Of a stretch of DNA of 64,000 bases, positions 15,785 through 24,614 are shown in pieces; position 1 is the first letter of the stretch; the number at the start of each line of letters is the position of its first letter. Both the position numbers and the translations under genes were made by a program. Origin of the DNA: an uncultured Phycisphaerales bacterium (GTDB lineage: Bacteria; Planctomycetota; Phycisphaerae; WQYP01); contig CAIMWO010000062.1 of NCBI GenBank assembly GCA_903845195.1, positions 158,277-222,276 on the forward strand, given 5' to 3'. The notes beneath the pieces are model-generated. The model saw only the letters and a program-made list of their open reading frames with translations. It made no database searches and was not told the DNA's origin.

Positions 15785-17410
15785 TTGATCAGGAAGATCA
15801 TCAATATCTTTCGCATCCCGGAGCTTCGTCTGAAGCTGTTGTTTACGCTGGCGATGCTGTGCGTTTACCGCATCGGCTTCTATATTCCGCTGCCCGGTGT
15901 CAACGCGCCGGCGCTAAAAGAAAATGCAAAGCAGGCCGCGGATACCGCTTTCGGCGCGCTGTCCAATTACCTGTCGGTGTTTTCCGGCGGCGACCTGGGC
16001 CAGTCGACGATCTTCGCCCTGGGCATCATGCCCTACATTTCGGCGTCGATCATCCTTCAACTCCTCGGCACCGTGGTGCCCTCAATCGAGAAACTCAAGA
16101 AGGAAGGCGAGCCGGGCATCCGCAAGATCAACGAGTGGACGCGCTATCTGACAGTCGTGATCTGCGTCATTCAAGGCGCGATGACGATGGCCCATCTGAC
16201 CGGCGCAGACTCCGGCCGGTTACTCTACGATTCGGCCCGCGGCCCATACATCGGCATGTTCTGGATCATGGGCTTGATCGCCCTGACCGCCGGTTCGGTG
16301 TTCTTGATGTGGCTCGGCGAACAGATCGATCACTATGGCATCGGCAACGGCATTTCGCTGATCATCACCGCGGGCATTATTTCACGCATGCCCGACGCCA
16401 TGATTAAGCTCTATGGAATGTCGCCCTTCAAAGGCGTGCTGGAAAGCTTCTTCGGCGGACTGACGCATGGCGATTTCGCGCAGGTGCGCGACGGTTTCGG
16501 ATTGATTTCCAAGCAAATGCAATCGGCCCAGGTGGGCCCCGGCAAGCTGCTTTTCGTGGTCTTTGCCTTTGTCTTCGTCGTGGCCGGTTCGATTTTTCTC
16601 ACCCAGGCGCAGCGCCGCATTCGCATCCAGCAGGCCAAGCACATGCGTGGCCGGCGGGTCTACGGCGGCCAATCGCAGTATCTGCCGTTGCGGGTCAACC
16701 ACGCCGGCGTCATGCCGATCATTTTCGCCAGCTCGCTCATGCTGTTCCCGGTGATGATCGTCCGCTGGGTACAAGGCGAGGTTGCCACCTGGGACGCCGC
16801 GGCGCGGGCCGCGACCCACGCAACTACGGCGGTACATCCCTGGGCCATCAACACCGCGAATTTCTTCGCGCAGCACTTCAACTATGGCAGCTATTTCTAT
16901 GAAGTGTTCTACTGCGTCATGATCTTCTTCTTCTCGTACTTCTGGAACACGGTGCAGTTCCAGCCCAAGGAAATGGCCAATCAGTTGCGCGACTACGGAT
17001 CGTTCATTCCGGGCCTGCGTCCGGGCAAGCGAACGGCCGATTACCTGGAAAACGTGATGTCGCGCATCACCTACGTCGGCGCCGGCTTCCTGTGCGTCAT
17101 CGCGATCGTTCCCTCGATTGTGGCGTCGCAGATGCTCGGCGGAACTTCCGATGCGTTTCAGATTTCCCAGTTCCTCGGCGGCACCGGCCTGCTGATCGTC
17201 ATCAGCGTGATGCTCGACCTCGTCAACCGCATTGAGGCAAACCTGATCATGCGGAACTACGGCGGATTCCTTGAAGGCGGCGGCGGTGGCAGCGGCGGAG
17301 GAGGCGGCGGCGCCAAGATTCGCCGTCCCAAGGGAGGACCGGTCCGCGGTCCCGAGCAACCCCAGCCCGCCGCATATGACACGGACAAGCCCAGAGGGTT
17401 ACCGGCATGA
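15785..17410 (+). CDS. secY: Preprotein translocase subunit SecY, enlarged
   Basis: The 541-aa channel subunit of SecYEG. Family blocks: IRIPELRLKLLFTL-type N-terminus, IGFYIPLPGV in TM1, the plug/TM2 region (FALGIMPYISASIILQLL), NRIEANLIMRNYGGFL near the end. Chosen start TTG 15785, 4 nt after GAGGG and downstream of the mapped promoter. About 100 residues longer than E. coli SecY (443). Extra sequence lies in a hydrophilic loop (about residues 218-250), in a loop with VATWDAAARAATHATTAVHPW (about 335-360), and in a Gly-rich then basic/Pro-rich C-terminal tail. It overlaps adk by 4 bases, so the two are translationally coupled. Confidence 0.95.
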   Translation: MIRKIINIFRIPELRLKLLFTLAMLCVYRIGFYIPLPGVNAPALKENAKQAADTAFGALSNYLSVFSGGDLGQSTIFALGIMPYISASIILQLLGTVVPSIEKLKKEGEPGIRKINEWTRYLTVVICVIQGAMTMAHLTGADSGRLLYDSARGPYIGMFWIMGLIALTAGSVFLMWLGEQIDHYGIGNGISLIITAGIISRMPDAMIKLYGMSPFKGVLESFFGGLTHGDFAQVRDGFGLISKQMQSAQVGPGKLLFVVFAFVFVVAGSIFLTQAQRRIRIQQAKHMRGRRVYGGQSQYLPLRVNHAGVMPIIFASSLMLFPVMIVRWVQGEVATWDAAARAATHATTAVHPWAINTANFFAQHFNYGSYFYEVFYCVMIFFFSYFWNTVQFQPKEMANQLRDYGSFIPGLRPGKRTADYLENVMSRITYVGAGFLCVIAIVPSIVASQMLGGTSDAFQISQFLGGTGLLIVISVMLDLVNRIEANLIMRNYGGFLEGGGGGSGGGGGGAKIRRPKGGPVRGPEQPQPAAYDTDKPRGLPA

Positions 17411-18060
17411 GGATCGCCCTCCTGGGGCCCCCCGGCTCCGGAAAAGGTACCCAGGCGCAACGGATCTGCGAAGCGTTTGACCTGGTGCACCTGGCCAGCG
17501 GCGATATCCTTCGCGCTGAAAAAGCCTCCGGTTCGCCCTTGGGAAACCAGATCCGAGACTTCATCGACAACGGCCTTCTGGTCCCCGATGACCTCATGGT
17601 CGAGTTGATGCGGCAGAAAATTCTGGACCTCAAGAAAGGCTTCGTCCTCGATGGCTTCCCGCGGACGCTGCCCCAGGCCCAGACGCTCAACCGGATGCTT
17701 TTCGAAGCCGATCGCCCGCTGATGCTGGTGCTCAACTTCGTGGTGAATCCCAAGGCCCTCTCGCGACGGTTCGAGGGACGCCGGGTTTGTCCGGTGTGCC
17801 TGTCGGTGTATCACATCGACTCGCTGCCGCCGCAGAACCCCGGGATTTGCGATCTCGACGGCGCCAAGCTCATCATTCGCGAGGATGATCGGCCGGAAGT
17901 CGTCCAGAAGCGGATCGCGACCTATCAGGAAACGATGGCCCCACTGATCGCGTATTACGCTCAGTTGGGCAATTTCAAAACTGTCGACACGAGCAGTTCG
18001 ATCGACGATGTGACCCATGCCGTGCTGGAAAAGATCCGGCGGCATTTTGAGGACGAGTAA
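17407..18060 (+). CDS. adk: Adenylate kinase
   Basis: A 217-aa enzyme interconverting ATP + AMP and 2 ADP. P-loop GPPGSGKGT at residues 7-15, AMP-site motifs SGDILRAE and DGFPRTLPQAQ, and a LID with CPVC...C-x2-D, i.e. a three-Cys/one-Asp metal site typical of zinc-containing kinases. Family length. It starts inside the secY stop (ATGA overlap). The order secY-adk-map-infA is the classic one. Confidence 0.97.
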   Translation: MRIALLGPPGSGKGTQAQRICEAFDLVHLASGDILRAEKASGSPLGNQIRDFIDNGLLVPDDLMVELMRQKILDLKKGFVLDGFPRTLPQAQTLNRMLFEADRPLMLVLNFVVNPKALSRRFEGRRVCPVCLSVYHIDSLPPQNPGICDLDGAKLIIREDDRPEVVQKRIATYQETMAPLIAYYAQLGNFKTVDTSSSIDDVTHAVLEKIRRHFEDE

Positions 18061-18146
18061 CTGGCCAGTAGCCAGTGGTCAGTTGTCAGTGGCCCCAGTA
18101 GGGCCTTACGACAACTGACCACCGACAATTGACCACTGACAACGAA
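18061..18146. repeat. CAGTGGTCAGTTGTCAGTGG / inverse repeat hairpin
   Basis: The adk-map spacer holds CAGTGGTCAGTTGTCAGTGG (about 18073-18092), then near-complementary words (ACAACTGACCACCGACA and ATTGACCACTGACAAC). The whole spacer can fold into a long imperfect hairpin. Same word family as 3166, 18938 and 20562. Confidence 0.7.
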
Positions 18147-18148
18147 CT

Positions 18149-18931
18149 ATGAAGATCAGTCTTAAATCACGGCGGGACCTTGAGTTAATGCGTGCTGCAG
18201 GCCGCGTCGTATTCCGGGCTCTCTCCCGGGCCCGTGAAATGGCCCGTCCCGGCATGACGACACTTGAATTAGATCGCGTTGTGTACGATACTTACACGTC
18301 TGCTGGCGGGCACGGTCTGTTCCAATGGTACCCCACTTACGAGCCAGGCAAAGGCTTTCCGGGGAACACCTGCATCAGCGTGAACGACGAAGTCGTCCAT
18401 GGCATCCCGGGCGACCGGGTGCTCAAGGATGGCGATGTCGTCAGCGTCGATTGCGGCATTCAGCTCGGCGGCTACTGCGGCGATTCGGCCATCACCATTC
18501 CGATCGGCCAAGTCTCGCCCGAATGCGAGAAGCTTTGCCGGGTCACGGAAGAGACCTTGGCCCTGGCGATCCGAGAAGTACGACCAGGACGGCGGTGGAC
18601 GGATGTGGCCGCCAAAATGCAGGAGCACGTCGAAAAAAACGGCTTCTCCTGCGTGCGTGAATTTGTCGGCCACGGCATCGGCGTAAAGATGCACGAAGAC
18701 CCGAAAGTTCCCAACTTCGTTTCGGATGATTTCCGGAAGAAGGGGGATTTTTATTTGCAGCCGGGTATGACCTTGGCGATCGAACCGATGGTGATCGCCG
18801 GCCAATGCGACGTGGTAGTCCTCGATGACGGTTGGACCGTGGTGACCAAAGACAGCACCCCGGCGGCACACTCGGAACATACAATTGCCGTGACCGCGAC
18901 CGGTTGCGACGTGTTGACGGACGGAAGATAG
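18149..18931 (+). CDS. map: Methionine aminopeptidase type I
   Basis: A 260-aa metalloprotease removing N-terminal Met from nascent proteins. Active-site residues visible: H84 (EVVHGIPG), metal ligands D101 (SVDCG), D112 (GDSA), H175 (GHGIG), E212 (IEPM) and E243 (SEHT). Pita-bread fold, family length. No ribosome-binding site is evident: the ATG at 18149 directly follows the repeat cluster, so translation may depend on the hairpin or be re-initiated after adk. Confidence 0.97.
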   Translation: MKISLKSRRDLELMRAAGRVVFRALSRAREMARPGMTTLELDRVVYDTYTSAGGHGLFQWYPTYEPGKGFPGNTCISVNDEVVHGIPGDRVLKDGDVVSVDCGIQLGGYCGDSAITIPIGQVSPECEKLCRVTEETLALAIREVRPGRRWTDVAAKMQEHVEKNGFSCVREFVGHGIGVKMHEDPKVPNFVSDDFRKKGDFYLQPGMTLAIEPMVIAGQCDVVVLDDGWTVVTKDSTPAAHSEHTIAVTATGCDVLTDGR

Positions 18932-18937
18932 ACGAGT

Positions 18938-18995
18938 GGTTGTCAGTGTTCAGTTGTCAGTTTCTGAAATGGAACGGCCAACTGACCACTGGGAA
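18938..18995. repeat. GTCAGT-word repeat cluster between map and infA
   Basis: GTTGTCAGTGTTCAGTTGTCAG followed by inverted words CCAACTGACCACTGG. A short version of the same family as the adk-map spacer. Confidence 0.6.
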
Positions 18996-19019
18996 CGATA
19001 ACAATGAGCAGAGGAAAAC

Positions 19020-19235
19020 ATGCCCAAGGCTGATGCGATAAGACTCGAGGCGATCGTGCAGGAATCCCTGCCGAACGCGATGTTCCGCGTGAAGCTCGAG
19101 AACGGGCATATTCTGCTGGCTCACGTCTCCGGAAAGATGCGTATGAACTTCATTCGCATTCTGCCGGGCGACCGCGTAACGGTCGAGATGAGCCCCTACG
19201 ATTTGGCCCGTGGCCGGATTGTGATGCGCAGCTAG
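19020..19235 (+). CDS. infA: Translation initiation factor IF-1
   Basis: A 71-aa OB-fold factor that blocks the A site during initiation. Shows [56 protein letters not shown], the complete family signature. GAGGAAAAC precedes the ATG. Between map and rpmJ as in many bacteria. Confidence 0.97.
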   Translation: MPKADAIRLEAIVQESLPNAMFRVKLENGHILLAHVSGKMRMNFIRILPGDRVTVEMSPYDLARGRIVMRS

Positions 19236-19361
19236 TCTGCCACCCGAAACTGAATATTTGTTGCCGCGATATACCGAGCTGCTGACATAAAATAAGAACC
19301 CAAACCTAATCGGCGTATCGAAAACGGTGTTGTCAGCAGATTGGAACCGGGAGTGTAAATC

Positions 19362-19478
19362 GTGAAAGTCCGTTCATCCGTGAAGCGTATTTGTGAGCAC
19401 TGCGTCGTCGTTCGCCGTAACGGCGTCCTCCGCGTAATCTGCAAAGCCAATCCCCGCCACAAACAGCGGCAGGGATAA
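19362..19478 (+). CDS. rpmJ: 50S ribosomal protein L36 (zinc-binding form)
   Basis: A 38-aa protein starting at GTG 19362, 8 nt after GGGAG. Sequence runs [14 protein letters not shown], then [24 protein letters not shown]. It has C11 and C14 plus C27 and H32, the CxxC-x12-C-x4-H ribbon of the zinc-containing L36. Located between infA and rpsM, the normal place. Easily missed because it is short and starts with GTG. Confidence 0.96.
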   Translation: MKVRSSVKRICEHCVVVRRNGVLRVICKANPRHKQRQG

Positions 19479-19517
19479 CCCGGAACGATGAATGCGGAAA
19501 TCGGCGTCACCGAATTT

Positions 19518-19546
19518 CATCGTTCATCGTTCTTCGTTCAGCGTTT
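19518..19546. repeat. TTCATCGTTCATCGTTCTTCGTTCAG imperfect repeat
   Basis: Near-tandem 8-nt words (TTCATCG, TTCATCG, TTCTTCG, TTCAGCG) in the rpmJ-rpsM spacer. Close relatives occur at 29838-29870 (upstream of nadC). Confidence 0.6.
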
Positions 19547-19622
19547 TTGACATTTTTGGTCTGATGCACGAACCCGGCACATCGCCGCTCACGTGATTCT
19601 GGCCGCTACTCAGGAGTTTCTT

Positions 19623-20009
19623 ATGCCCCGTATCGCCGGTATCGACATTCCCCTCGAAAAACAGATTCGGATCAGTCTCCGTTACATTTTCGGGATCGGA
19701 CCCGTCAATGCGATGGACATCCTTCGCGAAGCGAACATCGATCCGAACAAGAAGTCCAATGCCCTCAATGAAGACGAGGTCGGCCGCATCGTGAACATCA
19801 TCGACCGCGCCTACGTGGTCGAGGGTGCTCTCCGCCGGCAGATTCAGCAGAACGTGCAGCGGCTCAAGGATATCGGCAGCTATCGCGGCAGCCGTCACCG
19901 CCGCAACCTGCCCGTCCGCGGCCAGCGTACCCGTTCGAACGCCCGTACCCGCAAGGGACCGCGTAAGACCGTCGCCGGTAAGAAGGGCGTGAAAGAACTC
20001 GGTGGATAA
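19623..20009 (+). CDS. rpsM: 30S ribosomal protein S13
   Basis: A 128-aa 30S head protein contacting P-site t[29 protein letters not shown] at the start; the basic tail [27 protein letters not shown] is intact. ATG 19623 follows AGGAG by 7 nt; an in-frame upstream start lacks a site. Followed by rpsK. Confidence 0.97.
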   Translation: MPRIAGIDIPLEKQIRISLRYIFGIGPVNAMDILREANIDPNKKSNALNEDEVGRIVNIIDRAYVVEGALRRQIQQNVQRLKDIGSYRGSRHRRNLPVRGQRTRSNARTRKGPRKTVAGKKGVKELGG

Positions 20010-20171
20010 TAGCTAGTGTTCCCTGGTTCCTGTTTCAAGCTCCGTGCATCAGCGCGGCTCAAGAACTGAATCACGGGCCACGTAACGCGAATCACGATTT
20101 TTGGGTCAGGACTAGCCGTACTTGTTGTATGGCCGAATCCGTGAACAGCCCGTCATAGGAAAGGTAGACAC

Positions 20172-20549
20172 ATGGCGAAAGCCAAAAAGAAAGTTCGAAA
20201 GAATGTCATCAAGGGGATCGCCCACATCAAGGCATCCTTCAACAACACGCAGGTGACCATCACCGACGTCAACGGCGAAACCCTCGCCTGGGACTCGGCC
20301 GGTACCGTCGGCTTCAAGGGCGCCCGCAAGAGCACGCCGTTCGCCGCCACCCGCGCCGCGGAAAACTGTGCGTCCAAGGCCAAGAAATACGGCCTGCAGG
20401 AAGTCGAAGTTCGCGTGAAGGGCCCCGGCTCCGGCCGCGAATCCGCCATCACCGCACTGCAGAACAGCGGCCTCAAGATCACCGCTATTGAAGACAATAC
20501 TCCGCTTCCCCACAACGGCTGCCGTCCGCCGAAGAAGCGCCGCGTTTAA
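20172..20549 (+). CDS. rpsK: 30S ribosomal protein S11
   Basis: A 125-aa platform protein near the E site. Blocks: [50 protein letters not shown] and the end [18 protein letters not shown], with the conserved Asn whose isomerisation is known in the family. AAAGGTAGAC lies upstream. rpsD, which normally follows, is missing. Confidence 0.97.
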   Translation: MAKAKKKVRKNVIKGIAHIKASFNNTQVTITDVNGETLAWDSAGTVGFKGARKSTPFAATRAAENCASKAKKYGLQEVEVRVKGPGSGRESAITALQNSGLKITAIEDNTPLPHNGCRPPKKRRV

Positions 20550-20561
20550 TCGTATCGGCCG

Positions 20562-20636
20562 TGGTCAGTGGTCTGTTGTCTGATATGACAGCGGACCGTT
20601 AGTTCTGACCACTGGCCACTGACTACTGACCACTAA
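20562..20636. repeat. GTGGTCAGTGGTC...GACCACTGGCCACTGAC repeat cluster
   Basis: This occupies the rpsK-rpoA spacer where rpsD is usually found. A left arm of GTCAGT/GTCTG words and a right arm of complementary ACTGACCAC words can pair into an imperfect hairpin. Fourth copy of this family in the ribosomal region. Confidence 0.7.
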
Positions 20637-20703
20637 TTCCGTCCGTGTGACAGATGCTCTTGTGAGCGATAATCCGCGGGCGAAACATTTTGGAGGAAAT
20701 CTC

Positions 20704-21723
20704 ATGCGTATTCGTTGGCGCGGGCTTGAATTGCCCACCCGGGTTGAAGCCGACCAGGCCGCTCTCTCGGCCACCTACGGCAAGTTCATCGTCGAACCGT
20801 TTGAACGCGGCTTCGGCACCACCGTCGGAAACTCCCTCCGCCGCATCCTTCTTTCGTCGCTCGAAGGCGCCGCCCCGATCTCCGTCAAGATCGCCGGCGT
20901 CGAACACGAGTTCGCCCAGATCGAAGGCGTTATGGAAGATGTCACCGACATCATCCTCAACATCAAGTCGGTCATCATCTCCATGGAAGGCGATATGCCC
21001 AAGACCCTCTCGGTCACCAAGAAGGGTCCGGGCGTGGTTACCGGCGGCGATCTCACCGGCGATGCCTCGATCACCATCCACAACAAGAACCAGGTCATTG
21101 CCACGCTCACCAGCGACAAAGAGTTCACCATGGAACTCGAAATTCGCAAGGGCCGCGGCTTCGTGACCGCCCTGGAAAACACGCCCGAGGAGCAGATCAT
21201 CGGCGTCATTCCGATCGATTCGGTTTACTCGCCCGTCACCCGCGTTCGCTACAAGACCGAAGACACCCGCGTCGGCCAGAAGACCAACTACGATCGCCTG
21301 ATCATTGAGATCTGGACCAACGGCACCGTGTCTCCCGAGATGGCGCTCGTCGAAGCGGCGAAGATTCTGCGTAAGCACCTCAACGCGTTTGTTCAGTATT
21401 TCGAGCCGGGTGAGAACCTGGATGCCGAACTTCCTGAACGCGAGGAAGTCGCCACCCCCCAGATGAACGAAGAGCTGCAGGGCAAGTTGAATCAGCCCAT
21501 CAGCACGATGGATCTTTCCGTCCGCGCCAGCAACTGCCTGGAATCGGCGAAGATTCATACCGTTGGCGATCTGGCCAAGATGACCGAATCCGATCTGCTG
21601 AAGGTCCGTTCCTTCGGCAAGACTTCGCTGCGTGAAGTGAAGCGCAAGCTTCAGGACCTGGGCCTTTCGCTGAGCATGACCATCGGCGCTCCCGCCGATG
21701 CCGCTGCCCAGACGTCGGCTTGA
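20704..21723 (+). CDS. rpoA: DNA-directed RNA polymerase subunit alpha
   Basis: A 339-aa subunit that nucleates polymerase assembly. The alpha-NTD shows YGKFIVEPFERGFGTTVGNSLRRILLSSLEG and the ITAxxI-like core; a linker follows; the alpha-CTD (residues ~265-325) carries MDLSVRASNCLESAKIHTVGDLA and RSFGKTSLREVKRKL, the UP-element/activator contact helix-hairpin. The start at 20704 lies 8 nt after GGAGG; an earlier in-frame codon at 20647 has no site. Followed by rplQ as usual. Confidence 0.97.
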   Translation: MRIRWRGLELPTRVEADQAALSATYGKFIVEPFERGFGTTVGNSLRRILLSSLEGAAPISVKIAGVEHEFAQIEGVMEDVTDIILNIKSVIISMEGDMPKTLSVTKKGPGVVTGGDLTGDASITIHNKNQVIATLTSDKEFTMELEIRKGRGFVTALENTPEEQIIGVIPIDSVYSPVTRVRYKTEDTRVGQKTNYDRLIIEIWTNGTVSPEMALVEAAKILRKHLNAFVQYFEPGENLDAELPEREEVATPQMNEELQGKLNQPISTMDLSVRASNCLESAKIHTVGDLAKMTESDLLKVRSFGKTSLREVKRKLQDLGLSLSMTIGAPADAAAQTSA

Positions 21724-21794
21724 TATTGATCACAAGAGGCCCGGAGCCAATTTCTGGCCCCGGGCCCCTGACCCCTTACCCCCAAAGGTGAACC

Positions 21795-22262
21795 ATGCGT
21801 CACAGAGTAGTCGGGCGTCGCCTGTCGGTAACGCCTTCACATCGTAAAGCCATCTTGCGAAACCTTGCCCAGTCGCTCATCGAGCACGGCGAGATCAAGA
21901 CCACGCTTCCCAAGGCCAAGGAACTCGTCCGGTTCGTTGAGCCGCTGATCACGCAGGCCAAGAAAGGCACGCTCCACGCTCGCCGCCTGGTGATTTCGCG
22001 CCTCAATGATCGCCTGATGACCGATCCGGGCGATCAGGATTTGCTGCAGGATGACACCGTCGTCCAGAAGCTCTTCAAGGATATCGCGCCGAAGTTCGCC
22101 GATCGCAACGGCGGCTACACCCGCATCGTCAAGACGTCCCAGTGGCGTATCGGCGACGCCGGCGATTGGGTGATCGTGCAGCTCGTCGGCATCGCCAAGG
22201 TCCAGACCAAGGCCCCCGCCAAGAAGAAGAAGGGCAAAAAAGAACCCACCCCGACGGCCTGA
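21795..22262 (+). CDS. rplQ: 50S ribosomal protein L17
   Basis: A 155-aa tunnel-exit protein. Blocks: [45 protein letters not shown]-like N-terminus and [24 protein letters not shown] at the end of the core. The last ~25 residues form a Lys/Pro-rich tail ([17 protein letters not shown]). Followed by a strong terminator, closing the supercluster. Confidence 0.97.
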   Translation: [155 protein letters not shown]

Positions 22263-22287
22263 GCCCTGTTCCGTAACATCGATTTCG

Positions 22288-22321
22288 AAAGCCCCGTGCG
22301 TAACCCGCGCGGGGCTTTTTG
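22288..22321 (+). terminator. Intrinsic terminator after rplQ
   Basis: AAAGCCCCG...CGGGGCTTTTT: stem with 8-9 GC-rich pairs and a short inner stem, ending in five T. It closes the secY-rplQ unit. Confidence 0.9.
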
Positions 22322-22356
22322 TTTGATCCCGCCGTGTCTTCGTGCCGTCGTGGTTC

Positions 22357-22362
22357 TATAAT
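22357..22362 (+). promoter_or_regulatory. -10 element placed for a leaderless uvrB start
   Basis: A perfect TATAAT ends six bases before ATG 22369, the same geometry as rnpB and the VKOR gene. No Shine-Dalgarno is present, and no clear -35 is seen. Confidence 0.6.
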
Positions 22363-22368
22363 CCTCTC

Positions 22369-24510
22369 ATGCTCGAAAAACCCTTCCGTATCGAATCCGC
22401 CTTTCAGCCCACCGGCGACCAGCCCGCGGCGATCGAAAAAATCGTCAACGCCTTCAATGCGGGCGCGAAGCATCAGGTATTGATGGGCGTTACCGGCTCG
22501 GGAAAGACGTTCACCATGTCCCACGTTGCGGCGCGGCTGAATCGGCCCGTGCTGGTCATCAGCCATAACAAGACACTGGCGGCACAGCTTTACGAGGAAT
22601 TCAAGGAAGTCTTCCCGGATAACGCGGTCACGTATTTCGTCAGCTATTACGATTACTACCAGCCCGAAGCGTACATCCCCCAGCGTGACATTTACATCGA
22701 AAAAGATGCCTCGCGCAACGACGATCTCGACCGCCTGCGTCTGGCGACAACCTCGTCGCTGATCAGCCGGCGCGATGTGCTCGTGGTCGCCAGCGTCTCG
22801 TGCATCTTCGGCTTGGGCAGCCCGGAAGAGTACAAAAAGAACGTCATTTCCATCACCAAGGGCGTGCCGTATGGAACCGACGGCCGCGACGATCTGCTGC
22901 GCAACCTCATCGATCTGCAGTACGACCGCAATGACATCGAATTCAAACGCGGCATCTTCCGCGTCCGCGGCGATGTGGTGGAAATCTTCCCGGCCTACGA
23001 AACGACGGCCTACCGCGTCGAATTCTTCGGCGATAACGCCGAATCGATCTGGCACATCCATCCCACCAGCGGAGAACTGCTCGCCGAAGAACAACAGGTC
23101 TTCATCTTCCCGGCGAAACATTACATCACCGATGAATCGAACCTGCAGCGGGCCGTGGCCGACATCCGCGCCGAACTGGAGCAGCGTGTAAAGGAACTCC
23201 GCATGCAGGGCAAGTTGCTCGAAGCCCAGCGGCTGCTGGCCCGCACCAAGTATGACTGCGAAATGCTCATGGAAACCGGCTTCTGCTCCGGCATCGAAAA
23301 CTACTCGCGCCACCTCTCCGGCGATCTGCCCGGCGCCAAACCCAATACCCTCGTCGACTACTTTCCCAAAGATTATCTACTGGTCATCGATGAATCCCAC
23401 GTGACCATCCCGCAAATCAACGCCATGTACTCCGGCGACCGCCACCGCAAGGAAGTCCTGGTCGATCACGGCTTCCGGCTGCCTTCGGCGCTGGACAACC
23501 GCCCGATGCGTTTCGAAGAATTCGTCAGCATGTGGAATCAGGTCCTCTTCGTTTCCGCCACGCCGGGCAAATATGAACTGGCTCTCACCGGCGGCGAAGT
23601 CGTCGAGCAGGTGATTCGCCCGACCGGCCTGCTCGATCCGCAGATCGAAGTGCGCCCCGCGACCGGCCAAGTAATGGACCTCGTGGCCGAAACCAAAAAG
23701 CGTGCGGCCGCCGGCGAACGCACCCTCGTCACCGCCCTGACCAAACGCCTCTCCGAAGACCTCGCCCACTACCTCACCGAAGCCGGCCTCCGCTGCAAAT
23801 ATCTGCACAGCGAAATCCAGACCTTCGACCGCATGGAAATTCTCCGCGAACTTCGCGAAGGCGGCTTCGACGTGCTCGTCGGCGTGAACCTGCTCCGCGA
23901 GGGCCTCGACCTCCCCGAAGTCTCCATGGTCGCTATTCTCGACGCCGACAAGGAAGGCTTCTTGCGCAGTGAAACATCGCTCATCCAGATGATCGGCCGC
24001 TGCGCCCGCAACGTGAACTCCCAGGTCTTCCTCTACGCCGACCGCGTAACGCCCAGCATGCAGCGCGCCATCGACGAAACCACCCGCCGCCGCAAGATTC
24101 AGGAAGACTTCAATGTCGCCCACGACATCACGCCGACGACGATCCAGAAAGCCATACGCCACGGAATCGATTCCGAGCTCAAGGCCCGCCGCATCGCCCG
24201 CGAAGCCGTCTCCCGCACCGACGACCAGTTCGATCTCTTCGAAACCATCCGCCTGCTGGAAGCCGAAATGATCGAAGCCGCCAACGCCCTCGAATTCGAA
24301 AAGGCCGCCGAAATCCGCGACAAGCTCAAGGAACTCAAAACCAAGGCCGACCCCTCCCTCATGGGCTCCATCGCCACCAACGAAACCATGTCCCTCACCG
24401 ACGTCCTCACCGCCGGCATCTCCGCCCGCCTAGCAGGCAGTGGGGGGGGCGACAAAAAACCCATGACCCCCCAGCAGACCAAAGTAAAAAAGAAACCGAA
24501 GAAGCGGTGA
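22369..24510 (+). CDS. uvrB: Excinuclease ABC subunit B
   Basis: A 713-aa damage-verification helicase of nucleotide excision repair. Walker A GVTGSGKT at 40-47; the beta-hairpin region [25 protein letters not shown]-type DESH motif ([11 protein letters not shown]); helicase motifs [23 protein letters not shown] and QMIGRCARN; and a C-terminal UVR domain ([23 protein letters not shown]) for UvrC contact. The start at MLEKPF is preferred over an in-frame upstream codon, because the -10 lies inside that extension. A run of eight G (24442-24449) lies in the C-terminal linker. Confidence 0.97.
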   Translation: MLEKPFRIESAFQPTGDQPAAIEKIVNAFNAGAKHQVLMGVTGSGKTFTMSHVAARLNRPVLVISHNKTLAAQLYEEFKEVFPDNAVTYFVSYYDYYQPEAYIPQRDIYIEKDASRNDDLDRLRLATTSSLISRRDVLVVASVSCIFGLGSPEEYKKNVISITKGVPYGTDGRDDLLRNLIDLQYDRNDIEFKRGIFRVRGDVVEIFPAYETTAYRVEFFGDNAESIWHIHPTSGELLAEEQQVFIFPAKHYITDESNLQRAVADIRAELEQRVKELRMQGKLLEAQRLLARTKYDCEMLMETGFCSGIENYSRHLSGDLPGAKPNTLVDYFPKDYLLVIDESHVTIPQINAMYSGDRHRKEVLVDHGFRLPSALDNRPMRFEEFVSMWNQVLFVSATPGKYELALTGGEVVEQVIRPTGLLDPQIEVRPATGQVMDLVAETKKRAAAGERTLVTALTKRLSEDLAHYLTEAGLRCKYLHSEIQTFDRMEILRELREGGFDVLVGVNLLREGLDLPEVSMVAILDADKEGFLRSETSLIQMIGRCARNVNSQVFLYADRVTPSMQRAIDETTRRRKIQEDFNVAHDITPTTIQKAIRHGIDSELKARRIAREAVSRTDDQFDLFETIRLLEAEMIEAANALEFEKAAEIRDKLKELKTKADPSLMGSIATNETMSLTDVLTAGISARLAGSGGGDKKPMTPQQTKVKKKPKKR

Positions 24511-24511
24511 C

Positions 24512-24534
24512 GTGGTGCGGGCGTCCTCGCCCGC
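24512..24534. repeat. GTGGTGC hairpin repeat, copy 2
   Basis: GTGGTGC, arm GGGCG, loop TCCT, arm CGCCC, GC. It follows the uvrB stop by one base and may help terminate transcription. Confidence 0.7.
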
Positions 24535-24614
24535 GCCGGGTAAGAAAGCAGGTCATACGCTCGAATGCTCACGAGTATGCAGTGAAATACGTTCAGCTTT
24601 AGAAGGATGTCACC

